Below, one piece after another: positions 10,121 to 21,465 of a DNA stretch of 64,000 nt (its first letter is position 1; every line of letters begins with the position of its first letter). The translations under genes and the position numbers were made by a program. Source of the stretch: Chelonoidis abingdonii (taxonomy: Eukaryota > Chordata > Testudines > Testudinidae). The notes below the pieces were generated by a model that was given only the letters and a program-made list of their open reading frames with translations, was not told the DNA's origin and made no database searches. Location of the stretch: the NCBI RefSeq assembly GCF_003597395.2, contig NC_133778.1:25221738-25285737 (forward strand), written 5' to 3'.

Positions 10121-12262
10121 ATGAGCAACCATCTGTCAGTGAACTAAATCAGAAAAGAAAGACATAGGAAATAATCCATGAATTTCTATTTTGTTGAAAA
10201 ATAAGGGGAGATATGATAATACAACTAGCACTTTCAAGGGGTATTTTAAAACTGACCACCATTTATAATATCCCAGATATCACACTTGGATATCACAGTG
10301 AAGGAATAGTATAAGGGTAGAATAATAGATGTTATTCTTAACATCACAGGAAGTATTAGACAAAATAGAATAAAAATATAAGACATGAATTTGACAAAAC
10401 TGAACTAAAATCTTTCACATAGTTACAATTGAAATATAAGTTAGAAAGACAGGAATTTTGTATCTTCTTACAGTTAAATATGATAAAATCATAAGAAAGG
10501 GAGACAATTTAAACTAGATTTATCCCCAATGGAGGACTTTGTAAGGAAATTACAAGATAATCAGATCTCTGAATGGTAATTTAATAGCTAATTTAAGAGC
10601 CTGTCTTGCTTAAATTACCAAGAAACCACAAGATACATGGTAATATATTATACAATATATATTATATCTAGGGCAGAAAAGACTCCAAAACCACCATTTT
10701 TCATTACTTTCAAATGTATAAAATTAACCAAAAAGTCACCTATCATAATTTTGAGGTGTATTAAACAATTATTTCAAACCACCAGTAAGAACAGACACCA
10801 GCAATGGTCTTGATCTCTTCTCAACCAAATCCCTCCCTACATAGAGGAAAAATGAAGTTAGTAGACCATGTTCTTGTGATTGTATGTGTTACTTGACTGT
10901 GGTTTCATGTGTTCCTATGAGCTCTAGCTCTCAAACGAGCGGGGGAAACCCTGTTGAACTTGAGAGTATGGCTGCCAAAGCCAAAACCTGGATGGTGTAA
11001 TATTACACCACTAAAATTAACTTTAAATAAAAATAAAAAAAGCTACAATACAACCTGAAATCCAGCATGTTTGATCAAGTTCGGATCAAAATGTGGAATG
11101 AATCCCTCATGGAGAATCCTCTGACTGCAGTTCCTGTTCCTTTGTATTAAGTGAGCTCCTGCTTGATGAGCGCAACTAATCTTAAAGCATTATGACATGG
11201 GGTGAGAGTTGATCTCTCTCAGGTGGGCAATCCTAGGCCATTTATAGGTCAAAGCAAACACCATGCATTCAAACCAGAAACCAACAGGGAGCTAGAGCAG
11301 ATCACAGTTCATTTTGTCTCTGTTAATAGTTTTAGGAAGACTTATTTCCATTTATTTCCTGTGAAAATAACATTCCACACGCAGAGAGAAAAAGAATCAG
11401 TAATGATTAAATAGATTGCCACAAAGCTCAAAAGAATTAAATACTGTGCCATCTGCATCTCATGGGAAAAGGGTTTTTTTTTTTCTGTCTTTTCAGATAC
11501 AATAAAGGAGAGTCTTGTATTATTTATCAAATAATCACTGACCATTTTTACATTGTTTTATCTGGGCTTAGAGATGCAGTTGTGGAATTTGGAAGAGATT
11601 ACTTTTGATTGCACAGCTGCACACAGAGAATGGATTTTTTGATGGTTCATGATGCACAGTTCCACTGTCTCCTACACAGATGAATGAGCTCTGAAGGTGT
11701 TTATTCCTTCAGTGGATTTTTTAAAGTGAATCTTAAAGTCCTGTGGGAATCTGTCTCTCAAGTGCTATCTCTTCAGTTGGGAAACTATGAAAGCACAGGG
11801 TATGCTAAACTGTTCCTTCTTAAAAAAGCCACATTTAACCTCATTTCCTTTCTAACAAAATAAGCCTACACCAAACAGAACCCCCACGAGGAAAGCTTCT
11901 GACTGATATGTTGAATAAAGAGAATGTCAAGCTCATCCAGCTGTGACAAAGTAGCAAAAGTGTTGGTTCATCAGCAAAACCCCAGGATGTTATTCTGTCA
12001 TTGCTTTCAAATGTTCATGTCAGGGTTTTTTTGGTCAATTAATGCAGCCAGTTGCTTCCAAGCTGCTTTCACTAACCTGATTGACTAAATTTGAACACTG
12101 ATCATGTTTTCTGAGAATTAGTGCTTCTTTATTCACTCGTGTTTCCATTTTATTTTATTTATCTAGTAATTCTCCTTAGGGTTACTCTTTTAAAGGTGCA
12201 GCTTGTTAATACCAGTTCAGGAGTGTCATAACGATAACGAGATTCTTAAGGTGGAAGGAAGA
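10121..12262. other. No recognised gene or repeat
   Basis: AT-rich, stop-dense. The longest open stretches are about 70 codons and lack motifs. A short poly-T run lies near 11472. Confidence 0.4.
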
Positions 12263-12328
12263 GATTCAAAGCCCACGAAAGCCAAGGAAAAGACTCCCAT
12301 TGACTTCAGTGGGCTTTGGTTCAGGCCC
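12263..12328. repeat. Short palindromic interspersed motif
   Basis: TTCAAAGCCCACGAAAGCCA, then AAGACTCCCATTGACTTCAG, then TGGGCTTTGGTTCAGGCCC. The outer arms (CAAAGCCCAC / GTGGGCTTTG) are complementary. Same design at 3534, 15653, 36955, 39574, 44153 and 61502. Confidence 0.6.
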
Positions 12329-13441
12329 AAAGTGCAAAGAGTATTTTTATTTCTGCTTAAATAGGCAAATCATGTTCAGAAGGCTTCCTTGTAGCAGGGC
12401 TGATGCCATTTTGCTGTGCACAATTTGGAGGGGAGTGGCTTCAGACATGTTCTCTGGACTACGGTTAAGCATGGCAGAATTCAATTTTTATTTCTTTATA
12501 ATTTCTATGGATAATATGGACATTTATTTTTAAGCATTTTGTTTATTTCTCTCATTTAAATTTTCACCTTTTGGGAAATTGTGTGGGTGGAGTAGGACAA
12601 TAATTACTTAATGACAATAGATGTTGAGATTCAATAGTTAAGGCTTTATATCCGTTAAAATACAAATTGTCAATATCACATGTCAAAATATACAAAGTAT
12701 TGGTAAGTATTTTTAAATCAAACACTAAAGTTTTTAAGCAGTATTTTTCTTACTTTATCTCTCGGTAAATTTTGATCACTATGGATGGAAATTTTTTTTG
12801 TTGGTTTGTGTGTGAAAAGAGAAATAATTTTTTTCCAGTATTTGCTGATAAAATCTAACTCTTCCCAGCCTAACTATGGTGGATCCCTCTTCTGTGCCAT
12901 GGATCTTCCTATCCTACCGCACTGGTAGTAGGTGCATTAGAGTTGCAGTCACTACTGCAGACTCAGGGCTACAGAACAGGCTTCAGTGTGGCTTGTAGTT
13001 AGGTTTATTTTAGACAAATAGATAATTTGGGAGACTGATGATAAAATGTAATTTAGGGAACTAATATCCAACCTCAGGAAAATATCATTCTATTATATTT
13101 ATCTGCATCACTGTAAACTAATACATCTGATCCAAAGCTGTACTCACTGTCAAGTGTGTGACGAAAAACATTAAAAATAAAAAGAAGGCAAATCAATACA
13201 AGACTATTTGTTTTGTCTACCTTTTTTGAATTTTCCCTCCCTTTCGGAAACAGCTTTTGGTAATGTTAGAGTTATAATGGTACCTCAGATCTGACTTTCA
13301 TGCCACCATCTCCTTGAGAACTCTCGAATGAATAAAAAGTTGTTTAATTTGCTTCAAAGGTGCTTACTTTATTGTATTAAAGGTTAAGTTAGAGGATGCC
13401 TCTGAGGTGTTCTTGGGAGGCAGTGTGACTAGTGACTAGAG
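12329..13441. other. No recognised gene or repeat
   Basis: No motif-bearing frame. The TSD of the next element begins at 13434. Confidence 0.4.
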
Positions 13442-13559
13442 CATTACACTACAGTCAGTCCACAAAAGCTTATGCCCAAATAAATTTGTTAGTCTCTAAG
13501 GTGCCACAAGTACTGCTTGTTGTTTTTGCTGATACAAACTAAAACGGCTGCCACTCTGA
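13442..13559 (+). mobile_element. Short Penelope-like terminal insertion with TSD
   Basis: The body reads CACAAAAGCTTATGCCC, AAATAAATTTGTTAGTCTC, AAGGTGCCACAAGTAC and ends CTGCCACTCTGA, the standard PLE 3' terminus. It is bounded by GACTAGAG at 13434-13441 and again at 13560-13567, an 8-bp direct repeat consistent with a TSD. This makes it a discrete insertion of only ~118 bases. It has no coding content. Confidence 0.75.
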
Positions 13560-13837
13560 GACTAGAGTCAAATTCTGAAGTGAAATATTGCCTTTGCAAC
13601 CTTCCTGAGTTCAATTCTTAAATAAAAGATGTTTTTTTCTGACTGTCTGCCTCTGCAAACTTAGCATGGAATCTGAAAGTCAAGATGTTCTTTCTGGCTC
13701 TCAGATTACCACCAAAGAAAAAGTTCTGTATGTAGAACTAGTTAAGAATTCTGCTGATGGTGCATGAGCTAGAAACAAATCCAGTTCACTCTGAGAACTG
13801 TGTTGGCTCCTTATGTTTGGTAGTTTCTGTCACATGG
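13560..13837. other. Unassigned spacer
   Basis: No gene. The 3' end carries the left TSD (CATGG, 13833-13837) of the following LTR. Confidence 0.4.
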
Positions 13838-14832
13838 TGTCATGATATAATTCCCCACTCTGAACCTTAGCATCCAAAAGATGGGGTACCAGCATGAATT
13901 CCTCTAAGCTCAATTACCAGCTTAGTACTTGTAACGCTGCCACCAACCAGGAATTCCAGTGCCTGGTACACTCTGGTCCCCCCAAAACCTTGCCCGGGGA
14001 ACCCCAAGACCAGATCCTCTGGATCTTAACACAAGGAAAGTAAACCCTTTCCCCCACCGTTGCCTCTCCCAGGCTTCCCCTCCCTGGGTTACCCTGGAAA
14101 GATACTGTGATTCAAATCCTGAATCACAAAACAGCCGAGAGAAAATTCACCTTCCCTCCCTCCTCTTCCTCTCCTCCTCCCAGACTCTCCCTGAGAGAGA
14201 AAGTAATCCTAACACAGAGAAAAAAATAACCTCTCTCTCCCATTTTTCTCCTTTCTCCCCACTATTCCCTGGTGGATCCGACCAATCCCCTGGTGGTCTC
14301 CCAGAATAAAAAACATCAGGTTCTTAACCAAGAAGCTTTAATAAGGAGGAAAAACCATGTATCTTTAAATCGATGGCATTGGTACAGGGTTTTTCACTAA
14401 TAGACTGGGATACCCTCCCAGCCCAATATACAGTACAAAATAATCTTTTCAGCAACAATACAAATTTGAAACTGCTCAGCCAAATAACAATTAATCTTCC
14501 AGCCAAATGCACATTTGCAAATAAAGAAAAACAAACATAGTCTACTCACATTATTACCTATACTCACTTTCTGAACTTATAGAGCCTGTATCGGAGAATT
14601 GGAGAACCTGATTGCATCCTGTCACTCTCAGAAACTCAGATGAGAACAACCACAATTCATAACAGCACACACATAAACTTCCCTTCCCTCCCTCAAGATT
14701 TGAAAGTATCCTGTCCCCTGATTGGTCCTCTGGTCAGGTGACAGCCAGGCTTACTGAACTTGTTAACCCTTTACAGTCAAAAGAGATATAAAGTACTTCT
14801 GTTCTATTAACTCCTACTATCTGTTTATGACA
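13838..14832 (-). mobile_element. Solo LTR, ~1 kb, 5-bp TSD
   Basis: The element runs from TGTCATGATATAATTCC to CTATCTGTTTATGACA, so it has TG...CA ends. It is flanked by CATGG at 13833-13837 and 14833-14837. Minus orientation is inferred from an ATTAAA polyadenylation-type signal at 14337-14342 (minus strand) and from recollection of this LTR in turtle genomes. The left third is purine/pyrimidine-biased (CCTCCC-rich on plus) and holds a 116-codon non-coding open stretch (13959-14309). There is no internal retroviral sequence, so it is a recombined solo LTR. A 5-bp TSD fits ERV class III or a gypsy-type element; which one is not decided. Confidence 0.8.
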
Positions 14833-15071
14833 CATGGTAATAAAAAGAATCTCCCAAATCAATGAAATAAAATACCTTTCAAATATACCTAGTTTTTTTT
14901 CTTTTCATTGTGTTTACTGCCCCATATTAACTTAATGAATCACTATAAAAATGTGTGTTCCATTCCTGTTTAGCCACAAAGAACTGTAATTCCAAGTGAG
15001 TCATAGCTCATTGTTTGAAACAGAATGGACTGAAAGAGTGTTGATTTATCCCTTCCACAGTGGATGCACTA
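14833..15071. other. Unassigned spacer
   Basis: Short AT-rich interval holding the right TSD of the LTR. Nothing else recognised. Confidence 0.4.
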
Positions 15072-15292
15072 GGTATGTCTTCATCCACAGCTAGCCTGTA
15101 TCAGTTGACTTGAGCTTGCAGGGCTTGCACTGTGGGGCTATAATATTGCAGTGTAGATGTTCAGGCTTGGGTCCCAGTGCCCACGCTCCAGTCCAACCGT
15201 GAACATCTACAATGCACTTTTATAGCCCCTCAGTTCGAGCTCTGCAAGCCCGAGTCAGCTGACGTGGGTCAGCTGTGGTGTAAACATGATAC
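15072..15292. mobile_element. Foldback MITE
   Basis: Almost the whole 220 bases is one imperfect palindrome. CAGTTGACTTGAGCTTGCAG, GGGGCTATAATATTGC and GTGTAGATGTTCAGGC on the left are mirrored by GTGAACATCTACAATGC, TTTTATAGCCCCTCAG and TGCAAGCCCGAGTCAGCTGA on the right. Outer ends (GGTATGTCTTCATCCACAGC and CAGCTGTGGTGTAAACATG) are also complementary. No coding capacity; superfamily not determined because the TSD is ambiguous (possibly TA). Confidence 0.7.
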
Positions 15293-15652
15293 TGATATTT
15301 CAACATAAACTGCATGATTTCTTTGAAATAAAGTCTCCCTATTATGAATTTTCCAAACATAGGGAACTCTAAGGGGTATCATAACTGCTCTGATATAAAC
15401 TATTCTGTTCTGATTGCTTGTTCCTCTGGAGATTCCCATAATAGTGCATAACACTATGTGATGATCGAAGGCATGGTGGTCTAAGAAAAGTATTTACTTC
15501 TTCAGGTTCTCTTTCTTCCTTGTTAATTTTCTCTCCTCTTTAAATTCATAAAAGGCAGATCAGTCTCTTCAAGTACTTGAAATCTCAGAAGCAACTTACA
15601 ACAGGAAAAATCCAAATTTTCTGCTTTAGGAATTGTGCCATTGTTTCTGACT
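15293..15652. other. No recognised feature
   Basis: No gene or repeat seen. Confidence 0.35.
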
Positions 15653-15725
15653 AAGGCCTGATCGAAGATCTACTGAAATCCATGGAAAGACTCTCACCAA
15701 CTTCACTTGGCATTGGATCATACCC
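15653..15725. repeat. Short palindromic interspersed motif
   Basis: AGGCCTGATCGAAGATCTAC, then CATGGAAAGACTCTCACC, then TTGGCATTGGATCATACCC. Same layout as 12263-12328, more diverged. Confidence 0.5.
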
Positions 15726-18700
15726 TACACCCTAATTCTCCGATGCTTGGAACCTTAGGAAGTTATTTGTATCTTTAGAAATTGAGCGCAAATTGGGCCA
15801 GCTCTAATAATAGAAATGGGCCAGTGCTGAAATATGAATTTATTTTCTGTCAGAGGCAAGCAAATCCAAAAGTAGCAATGTGAATCTGTAGCACCCTAAG
15901 AACAAAGAAGGAACTAACTGCTTCCTTAAAGAGTATAAGCTGGGACAGTGAATATTATATTCAACCTTAAAATTCTTATTTTGTGAGTATTTACACTATT
16001 GAGTAGTTAATGTATGTGGAAAGCAAGCACACCTACAAAGAAATTAAAAAAATTCTCAAAGGCAAATGAATTTTTGCTGTGCATTTTCCCATTATTCACT
16101 CAGTTGAAAATAGGAGCCTATGAGTTTTGAACATATGGACTCTTCAAACAATTTCCCGGTAGTGTTGTGCGTATATTAGCTTTTCTTCTTCTGCTTTTTA
16201 AGATATGTAAAAATGTGACCCAATTTTTCAGTACACAGATGGTGGTAGACAGTTTTTATCCATTTGTTTTGTTCATTTTAAATAACCAAATGCTTTGGGA
16301 AAAGGTTTTCTGAAGTTTGTGGGGGGATTCCAATGGGATTTTTAGCAAGCTGAGGGTTTTTTTGTATTATCAGACATATTTTATGCTGTATTTGGCATTT
16401 CTGGGCACAATTCTTCATTTGGTTTAAAGCCATTGATTTCAATGGAGCTATACACCACATAAAAATGGTGTAACCCAGTGGAGAATCAGGCCCCAAATGG
16501 AAAACCAGGCCTTCTGTTTAGCCCATTCCTATAGAGACATGTAAATATAATTACATTTATTATTCAAATTTCTGAAAATGATTTCAGGAAATATGCATTA
16601 AAATTTACAAGTATTTGCCTCAAAATACATATGGGTGTTGAGATATGTTATGAAACCAAGGAATAATTGCCCCCAAACTTTATTAATTCAGGATGTCTGA
16701 TGCTGCCTCCTGTCTTTCGAAATGTGGACAGAGACTAATTTTAAATCTTTGAAAACCAGAGAATATAGAGTTAAGATACGCATCACCTCTGCCATGGAAG
16801 CTTAACTCTACCCTCTTTGAGTGATGTTCCAGTGATGTCAGTAAGACACACGCTAACACTCTGCCTTTTATAGATGCTGCACAACACTTTGGAGTAGAGC
16901 ACATAGGCACAACAGGATAATGTCCAGTCATTCTTTCTTCTCACCATAATGCTGGTAATGCGTTTCTCAACCCTCTATGGTCCTGATCAACAAACCTGTG
17001 TTTAAGCACAAGTAGTCCTATTGACTGCAATGGAAGTGCTCACATGATACAAGTGTTTAAATACATTGCTGAATTATTGCCTAAGTGCCTTACTAGAGAT
17101 GAAAAATATTGGGCCAGATTGTCTCCTGGTGTCTCCCCAGTGATATCAATGGAGGTACAGTCGTAGAGAATTGGGCCCACTTTCTGTATCTTGTTATGAG
17201 CTTCTTCAAACTCACCAATGCCTTTGTGCAGTAAAGTGCCACAAACACAGACCCACAGATAAAATTAAACAATGAGATAATATAGAGCTTTCAAACCCAC
17301 ACAGATCTGGGCTGACAGATGCCACAGCACACCATGTCCAGTGGGATACCGGCTATGACATTTACACAGATATTCATCCATCTCTGGTCTCTCAGACTGT
17401 GCCTGCCTGAACCAATATAAACAAATGTGCTCCTTCCTGAGTAGCACAGCATCCTTTTTTTGGCACATTATTTGGCTCAGAACCAGCACATTTTAACATT
17501 TAAGCTTCTTGTTTTATGGTTCCCAACAGTCAAACAGTGCAGATGAGATATTAAATATTATTATCAACATTAATAACAATACATTTGTATTCATAAGGCA
17601 CCCATGGCTGTGTGACTCACAGTTGCTAATGCCAAATATAAGTAAAATTAGAATTTAATTTAACAAACGAAAAGACCCAGGGCCCAATACATTCCATAAT
17701 CAGCAACAGGTATTTATCTATCTATCTATATGTGCAAATTCCCTCAAACACTCACCCTAATGTATAACTAAAAAGTCATCAAACTATTTATCAAAAGGAA
17801 CTGTTGGGGAAACACATGAATTTTCACGAGCATTTCAAAAGCTGTTTATTATAAAATTGTGAAATAAAAGGCCAATCCTACAACCCTTAATACAAATAGT
17901 CCCTATGGATTCAGTGGGCCAGAACCTTAGCACCATTAAGAATGTTATACTGCTCTGGAGGTGCAAAGCAGCCTTAAAATCTGTCTTAATCCATCAGTGG
18001 AAATTTGCCCCATGATAGGGAATCACCTAGCGGAACACGGCTGCCCTTGCAGCTGCTATGCTGTCCACCCTTTCTGCTTTCACCCTAGGGGACAGATGTG
18101 TGGAAAATGGGGTATGGCCAATGAGCCTCTGTGCTCCAAGAATCCCTGCCTTCTGGAATGCACCTCTTTGGTCATTGGCAGACAGGTATTACTTACAGCA
18201 GTCATGAGTCAAAAGGAGTAATCAAAATGGGGCTCATAGTCTAGTGATGCTGAAGCATAGAAGGTGAAAAAATGAATAGTTTTTAGCAAGTGCACTGTCT
18301 TGCGTATTAACCCAGTAGCTTCTGGGAAATTAACCACAAAGAGCAATGTGAATTTCCTATTTTTTCACCAAGCTATCAGCATTTACTGTGTTTGCTGTGG
18401 TAGTTTCACATTTCTCAGAACACATTGGTCTTGTATGAACATAATAATGGCCATAAGAAATGCAATGGTACCCAGATGGAAGCAAGCATTTACATCCCTC
18501 TTTCTCCCAGCCCTCTCCTTCCTTCATAATGGATTAGAGGTGAGATAGCAGTAGAAAAGTGTTACCTCTATCGGAGTGATAAAATAAGCCTGGGTAGTAT
18601 GGCCACAAGGATCCTGTTTTATTAATTCAGTAAAGTCAGAATGATCTGCAATAGCAAAACTCATCCCCATTCCTTGTTTCCTTCCTAATTCTGTTACTTC

Positions 18701-19032
18701 ACCTTCCTTTGTAGTTCAGTCTGGTTCGTACCAAAGTGCATCCTGACTATTTTGCTCAGCTTAGGCCATTATTTCTGTTGAAATGTTGGTTTCTGTTAGG
18801 ATGTTGTGACAGTTACTACCTGAAGAGGTACTAAACCTAATCAAATATTTGCAAATAGAGGGATGGAGTGTATCTATCACCTTCCTTTTCCCCACATGAA
18901 CCTGTGCTGAATGGCTAGTTAAAAGTGCAGGCTCCCATGTGCACAAAGACTGACTCTGGCCAGCTCCAGCACACTGCAAAGGGAGAAGGAAGGAATGGGG
19001 AAGTGGCTTCACCTTTTCTTCACTCTGGCCAG
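15726..19032. other. Long stretch without a recognised gene
   Basis: Contains degenerate copies of dispersed motifs at about 16430-16498 (CCCAGTGGAGAATCAGGCCCC), 16980-17085 and 17112-17182 (GGGCCAGATTGTCTCC ... GAATTGGGCCCA) and an ATCT microsatellite near 17715. Open stretches of 60-86 codons lack family motifs. The left TSD (CCAG) of the next LTR is at 19029-19032. Confidence 0.4.
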
Positions 19033-19709
19033 TGTGACAAAGTTCCTCCTGTACTTTGGTGGGTCCTGCACTTATTGGCAGATTTGCTCACCTCAGTGAT
19101 CTTCCCCTCTAGTGGAACCCACAGTCTGGGTCAACTCCTCCTGTGTCTGATCAGGAGTCGCGAGGTTTGGGGGGAACCCGGGCCCATCCTCTATCCGGGT
19201 TCCAGCCCAGGGCCCTGTGGATTGCAGCTGTCTATAGTGCCTCCTGTAACAGCTGCATGACAGCTACAACTCCCTGGGCTACTTCCCATGGCCTCCTCCA
19301 AACACCGTCTTTATCGTCACCACAGGACCTTCCTCTGTCTGATAATGCTTGATTGTCTGATAATTTCTCAATCCTCCAGTAGCACATCCTCTCAGTCTCA
19401 GCTCCTTGCACCTCTTGCTCCCAGCTCCTCACACGTATTTCCTCTCCTCTAGCTCCTCCTCACCTGACTGGAGTGAGCTCCTTTTTAAACCCGGGTGCCC
19501 TGATTAGCCTGCCTTGATTGGCTGCAGGTGTTCTAATCAATTAGCTATCTCCACTGCCTTCTAGAAAGATCTTAATTGGCCCCAGGTGCCTTGATTAACC
19601 TGGAGCAACTGCCATTTGGTTACCATGGTACTAGGGATTTGTTTAGCCTGGGACTAACATACCTGTTCCTCAGTACATTACTGTAGCCGTCTGGCCTTGC
19701 TCCATCACA
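19033..19709 (-). mobile_element. Solo LTR, 677 bp, 4-bp TSD
   Basis: The element begins TGTGACAAAGTTCCTCC and ends TTGCTCCATCACA, so the ends are inverted (TGTGA/TCACA). It is flanked by CCAG at 19029-19032 and 19710-19713. On the minus strand a TATA-like GGGTTTAAAAAGGAGC lies ~220 bases from the 5' end, supporting minus orientation. GC-rich blocks and repeated GCTCC/AGCTCCT words give spurious frames (19143-19432). A 4-bp TSD is the pattern of gamma-type (class I) endogenous retroviruses. Only a solo LTR is present. The family is recognised from memory in turtles without a name. Confidence 0.8.
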
Positions 19710-19713
19710 CCAG

Positions 19714-21360
19714 GTTTGGATGGAAATGCAAGCTGCATCCTCCAGGGGTATGCACTCCCTGGGAGATTTGGAAGTTGTTCTGTATATCTCAGGCAGAACA
19801 CATTGTGGAGCTTCCACTGGGGTGGTACCCAGAATTTACTGTAGTGCTATGGCTGCAAAATGAAACTTCTTAGAGTAACCCTAGGAATGCATGTTTACTC
19901 TCTTTTCATCATAATGTCTGTGCACTGTGTTTATCCTGAGTCTCTCTTCTCAGGAGCATCTGCAGGCAATCATTTCCCCTTTTCATATCCAATAACAATG
20001 ATTGGAAACAGTGTCAGTGGGAGTGAAGGGGGATCGCTCCCAAATGTGCAGTCCATTTGTACTGTTGCTTGGAATGGGACAGCTGGAAAGGAATGTTCAG
20101 GAGACAAACAAAACAGCTGAACCCAGTGGCACCAGCCACCGAATATAAGATTTTTCACATTTTCCATGGTGATAAAAAAATCAGATAGCGCTTCTCTGCC
20201 ATCAGTTAGGCCTAGCAAATAGCTCACATTCAAAGCTCTATAAATTTTTTTTAGATACAGGAGTAATCTTATTTTGATTCTGAAATGCTCTTATCTCTTG
20301 GCTGTAATGTGATGGCTTTTTAAGAGTGGATAGCAACATTACATCTCATTTTAAGAGAGGAAATGAGGAATAGCACACAGGATTCTGTTATCCAAGTTGG
20401 AATTTAGCCAAGAGACACTGAGAGCACCCACTACTCTTATGGAAAATGCAATGAGACCTGGAATGAGCAGGACCTTGGTTTTAAGTTGCCTCCAAAAGTC
20501 AATATCTCCAGCAGCTTTGTTCCTCATAATTGTACTGGAGCATTAGTTCATTAAGGACTTGGAGGACAGACTGGCACCTATGAAATCTCCAGTATAACTC
20601 ACTGCAGAACCTGGGGTTTCAAGTACAGGCCAGATCTGACCCTGCTTAGCTTACCATACCTGACAAGTTCACTTCCACAGGTGATGTAGTTGTGAGATAA
20701 TCTAGGAGAAACATCCTTTCTCATTCACAGGTTTCCAGGGCAAACAGAGAATTGGATGACTAGAGGAAAGTGCAAGAGAACCAAAGGTCCATCTCAGTAA
20801 AGAATTATGAAGTACCTAACTTTCAGCACCCAGGTTTGAAAAGTTTGGACTATCTTTTGTAAGGCTTTTGTATACTGGGTTATGGGATTTATAAGTCTAC
20901 AAGCACAATTTCAACACAACTTTCAATATAGTCTCTGGCAAAAAAAGTCTTCCTGTACAATCCATGAAAGCTGCAGAAAATGAGTTATGATTATATGTAC
21001 ACGTGTCCACACACTGTCAGTAGTAAAAATAGAAAGGGAGTTAATCTGTTGTTCTTTATGAACAGTCTCCGAAACAAAGTGACCTGTGGATTATATGTTA
21101 TGGTTGGTCATCACATCTGAGATCAAAACAGAAATGGCAGTAGACTTCCTGAGATGAGATTTGTATGTCTTGGTCATTTTCATCTTCAAGTTTACTTGAA
21201 TGTACAATACGGTAACCCTTAGAAAAAACCACAGAACAAAATCCATTAAAAAGAAAAATCACACTAACGTGTTCACTCATTCCATTCAGTGCAGCATATG
21301 CATCAAAGAGATAAGGCAGTAGCTTGGATCTTGCATGACATAAGAACTGGGAAGTATCTC
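19714..21360. other. No recognised gene or repeat
   Basis: Stop-dense sequence. Open stretches at 19860-20233 occur on opposite strands over each other and lack motifs. Confidence 0.35.
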
Positions 21361-21367
21361 TTTAAAT

Positions 21368-21458
21368 TATACATCTGATGAAGTGGGTATTCACCCCAAA
21401 AGCTTATGTTCCAATACATCTGTTAGTCTATAAGGTGCCACAGGACTCTTTGTTGCTT
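21368..21458 (+). mobile_element. Short Penelope-like terminus with intact CUGAUGA
   Basis: ATACATCTGATGAAGTGGG, TATTCACCCC, AAAAGCTTATGTTCCAATAC, GTTAGTCTATAAGGTGCC, CACAGGACTCTTTGTTGC. Flanked by TTTAAAT at 21361-21367 and 21459-21465, a weak AT-rich 7-bp direct repeat. The hammerhead-like core CTGATGA is at 21375-21381. Confidence 0.75.
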
Positions 21459-21465
21459 TTTAAAT

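Noticed and set aside
13959..14309. 116-codon Pro/Ser-rich open frame
   Set aside because: It is inside the solo LTR, antisense to it, in a pyrimidine-rich tract.
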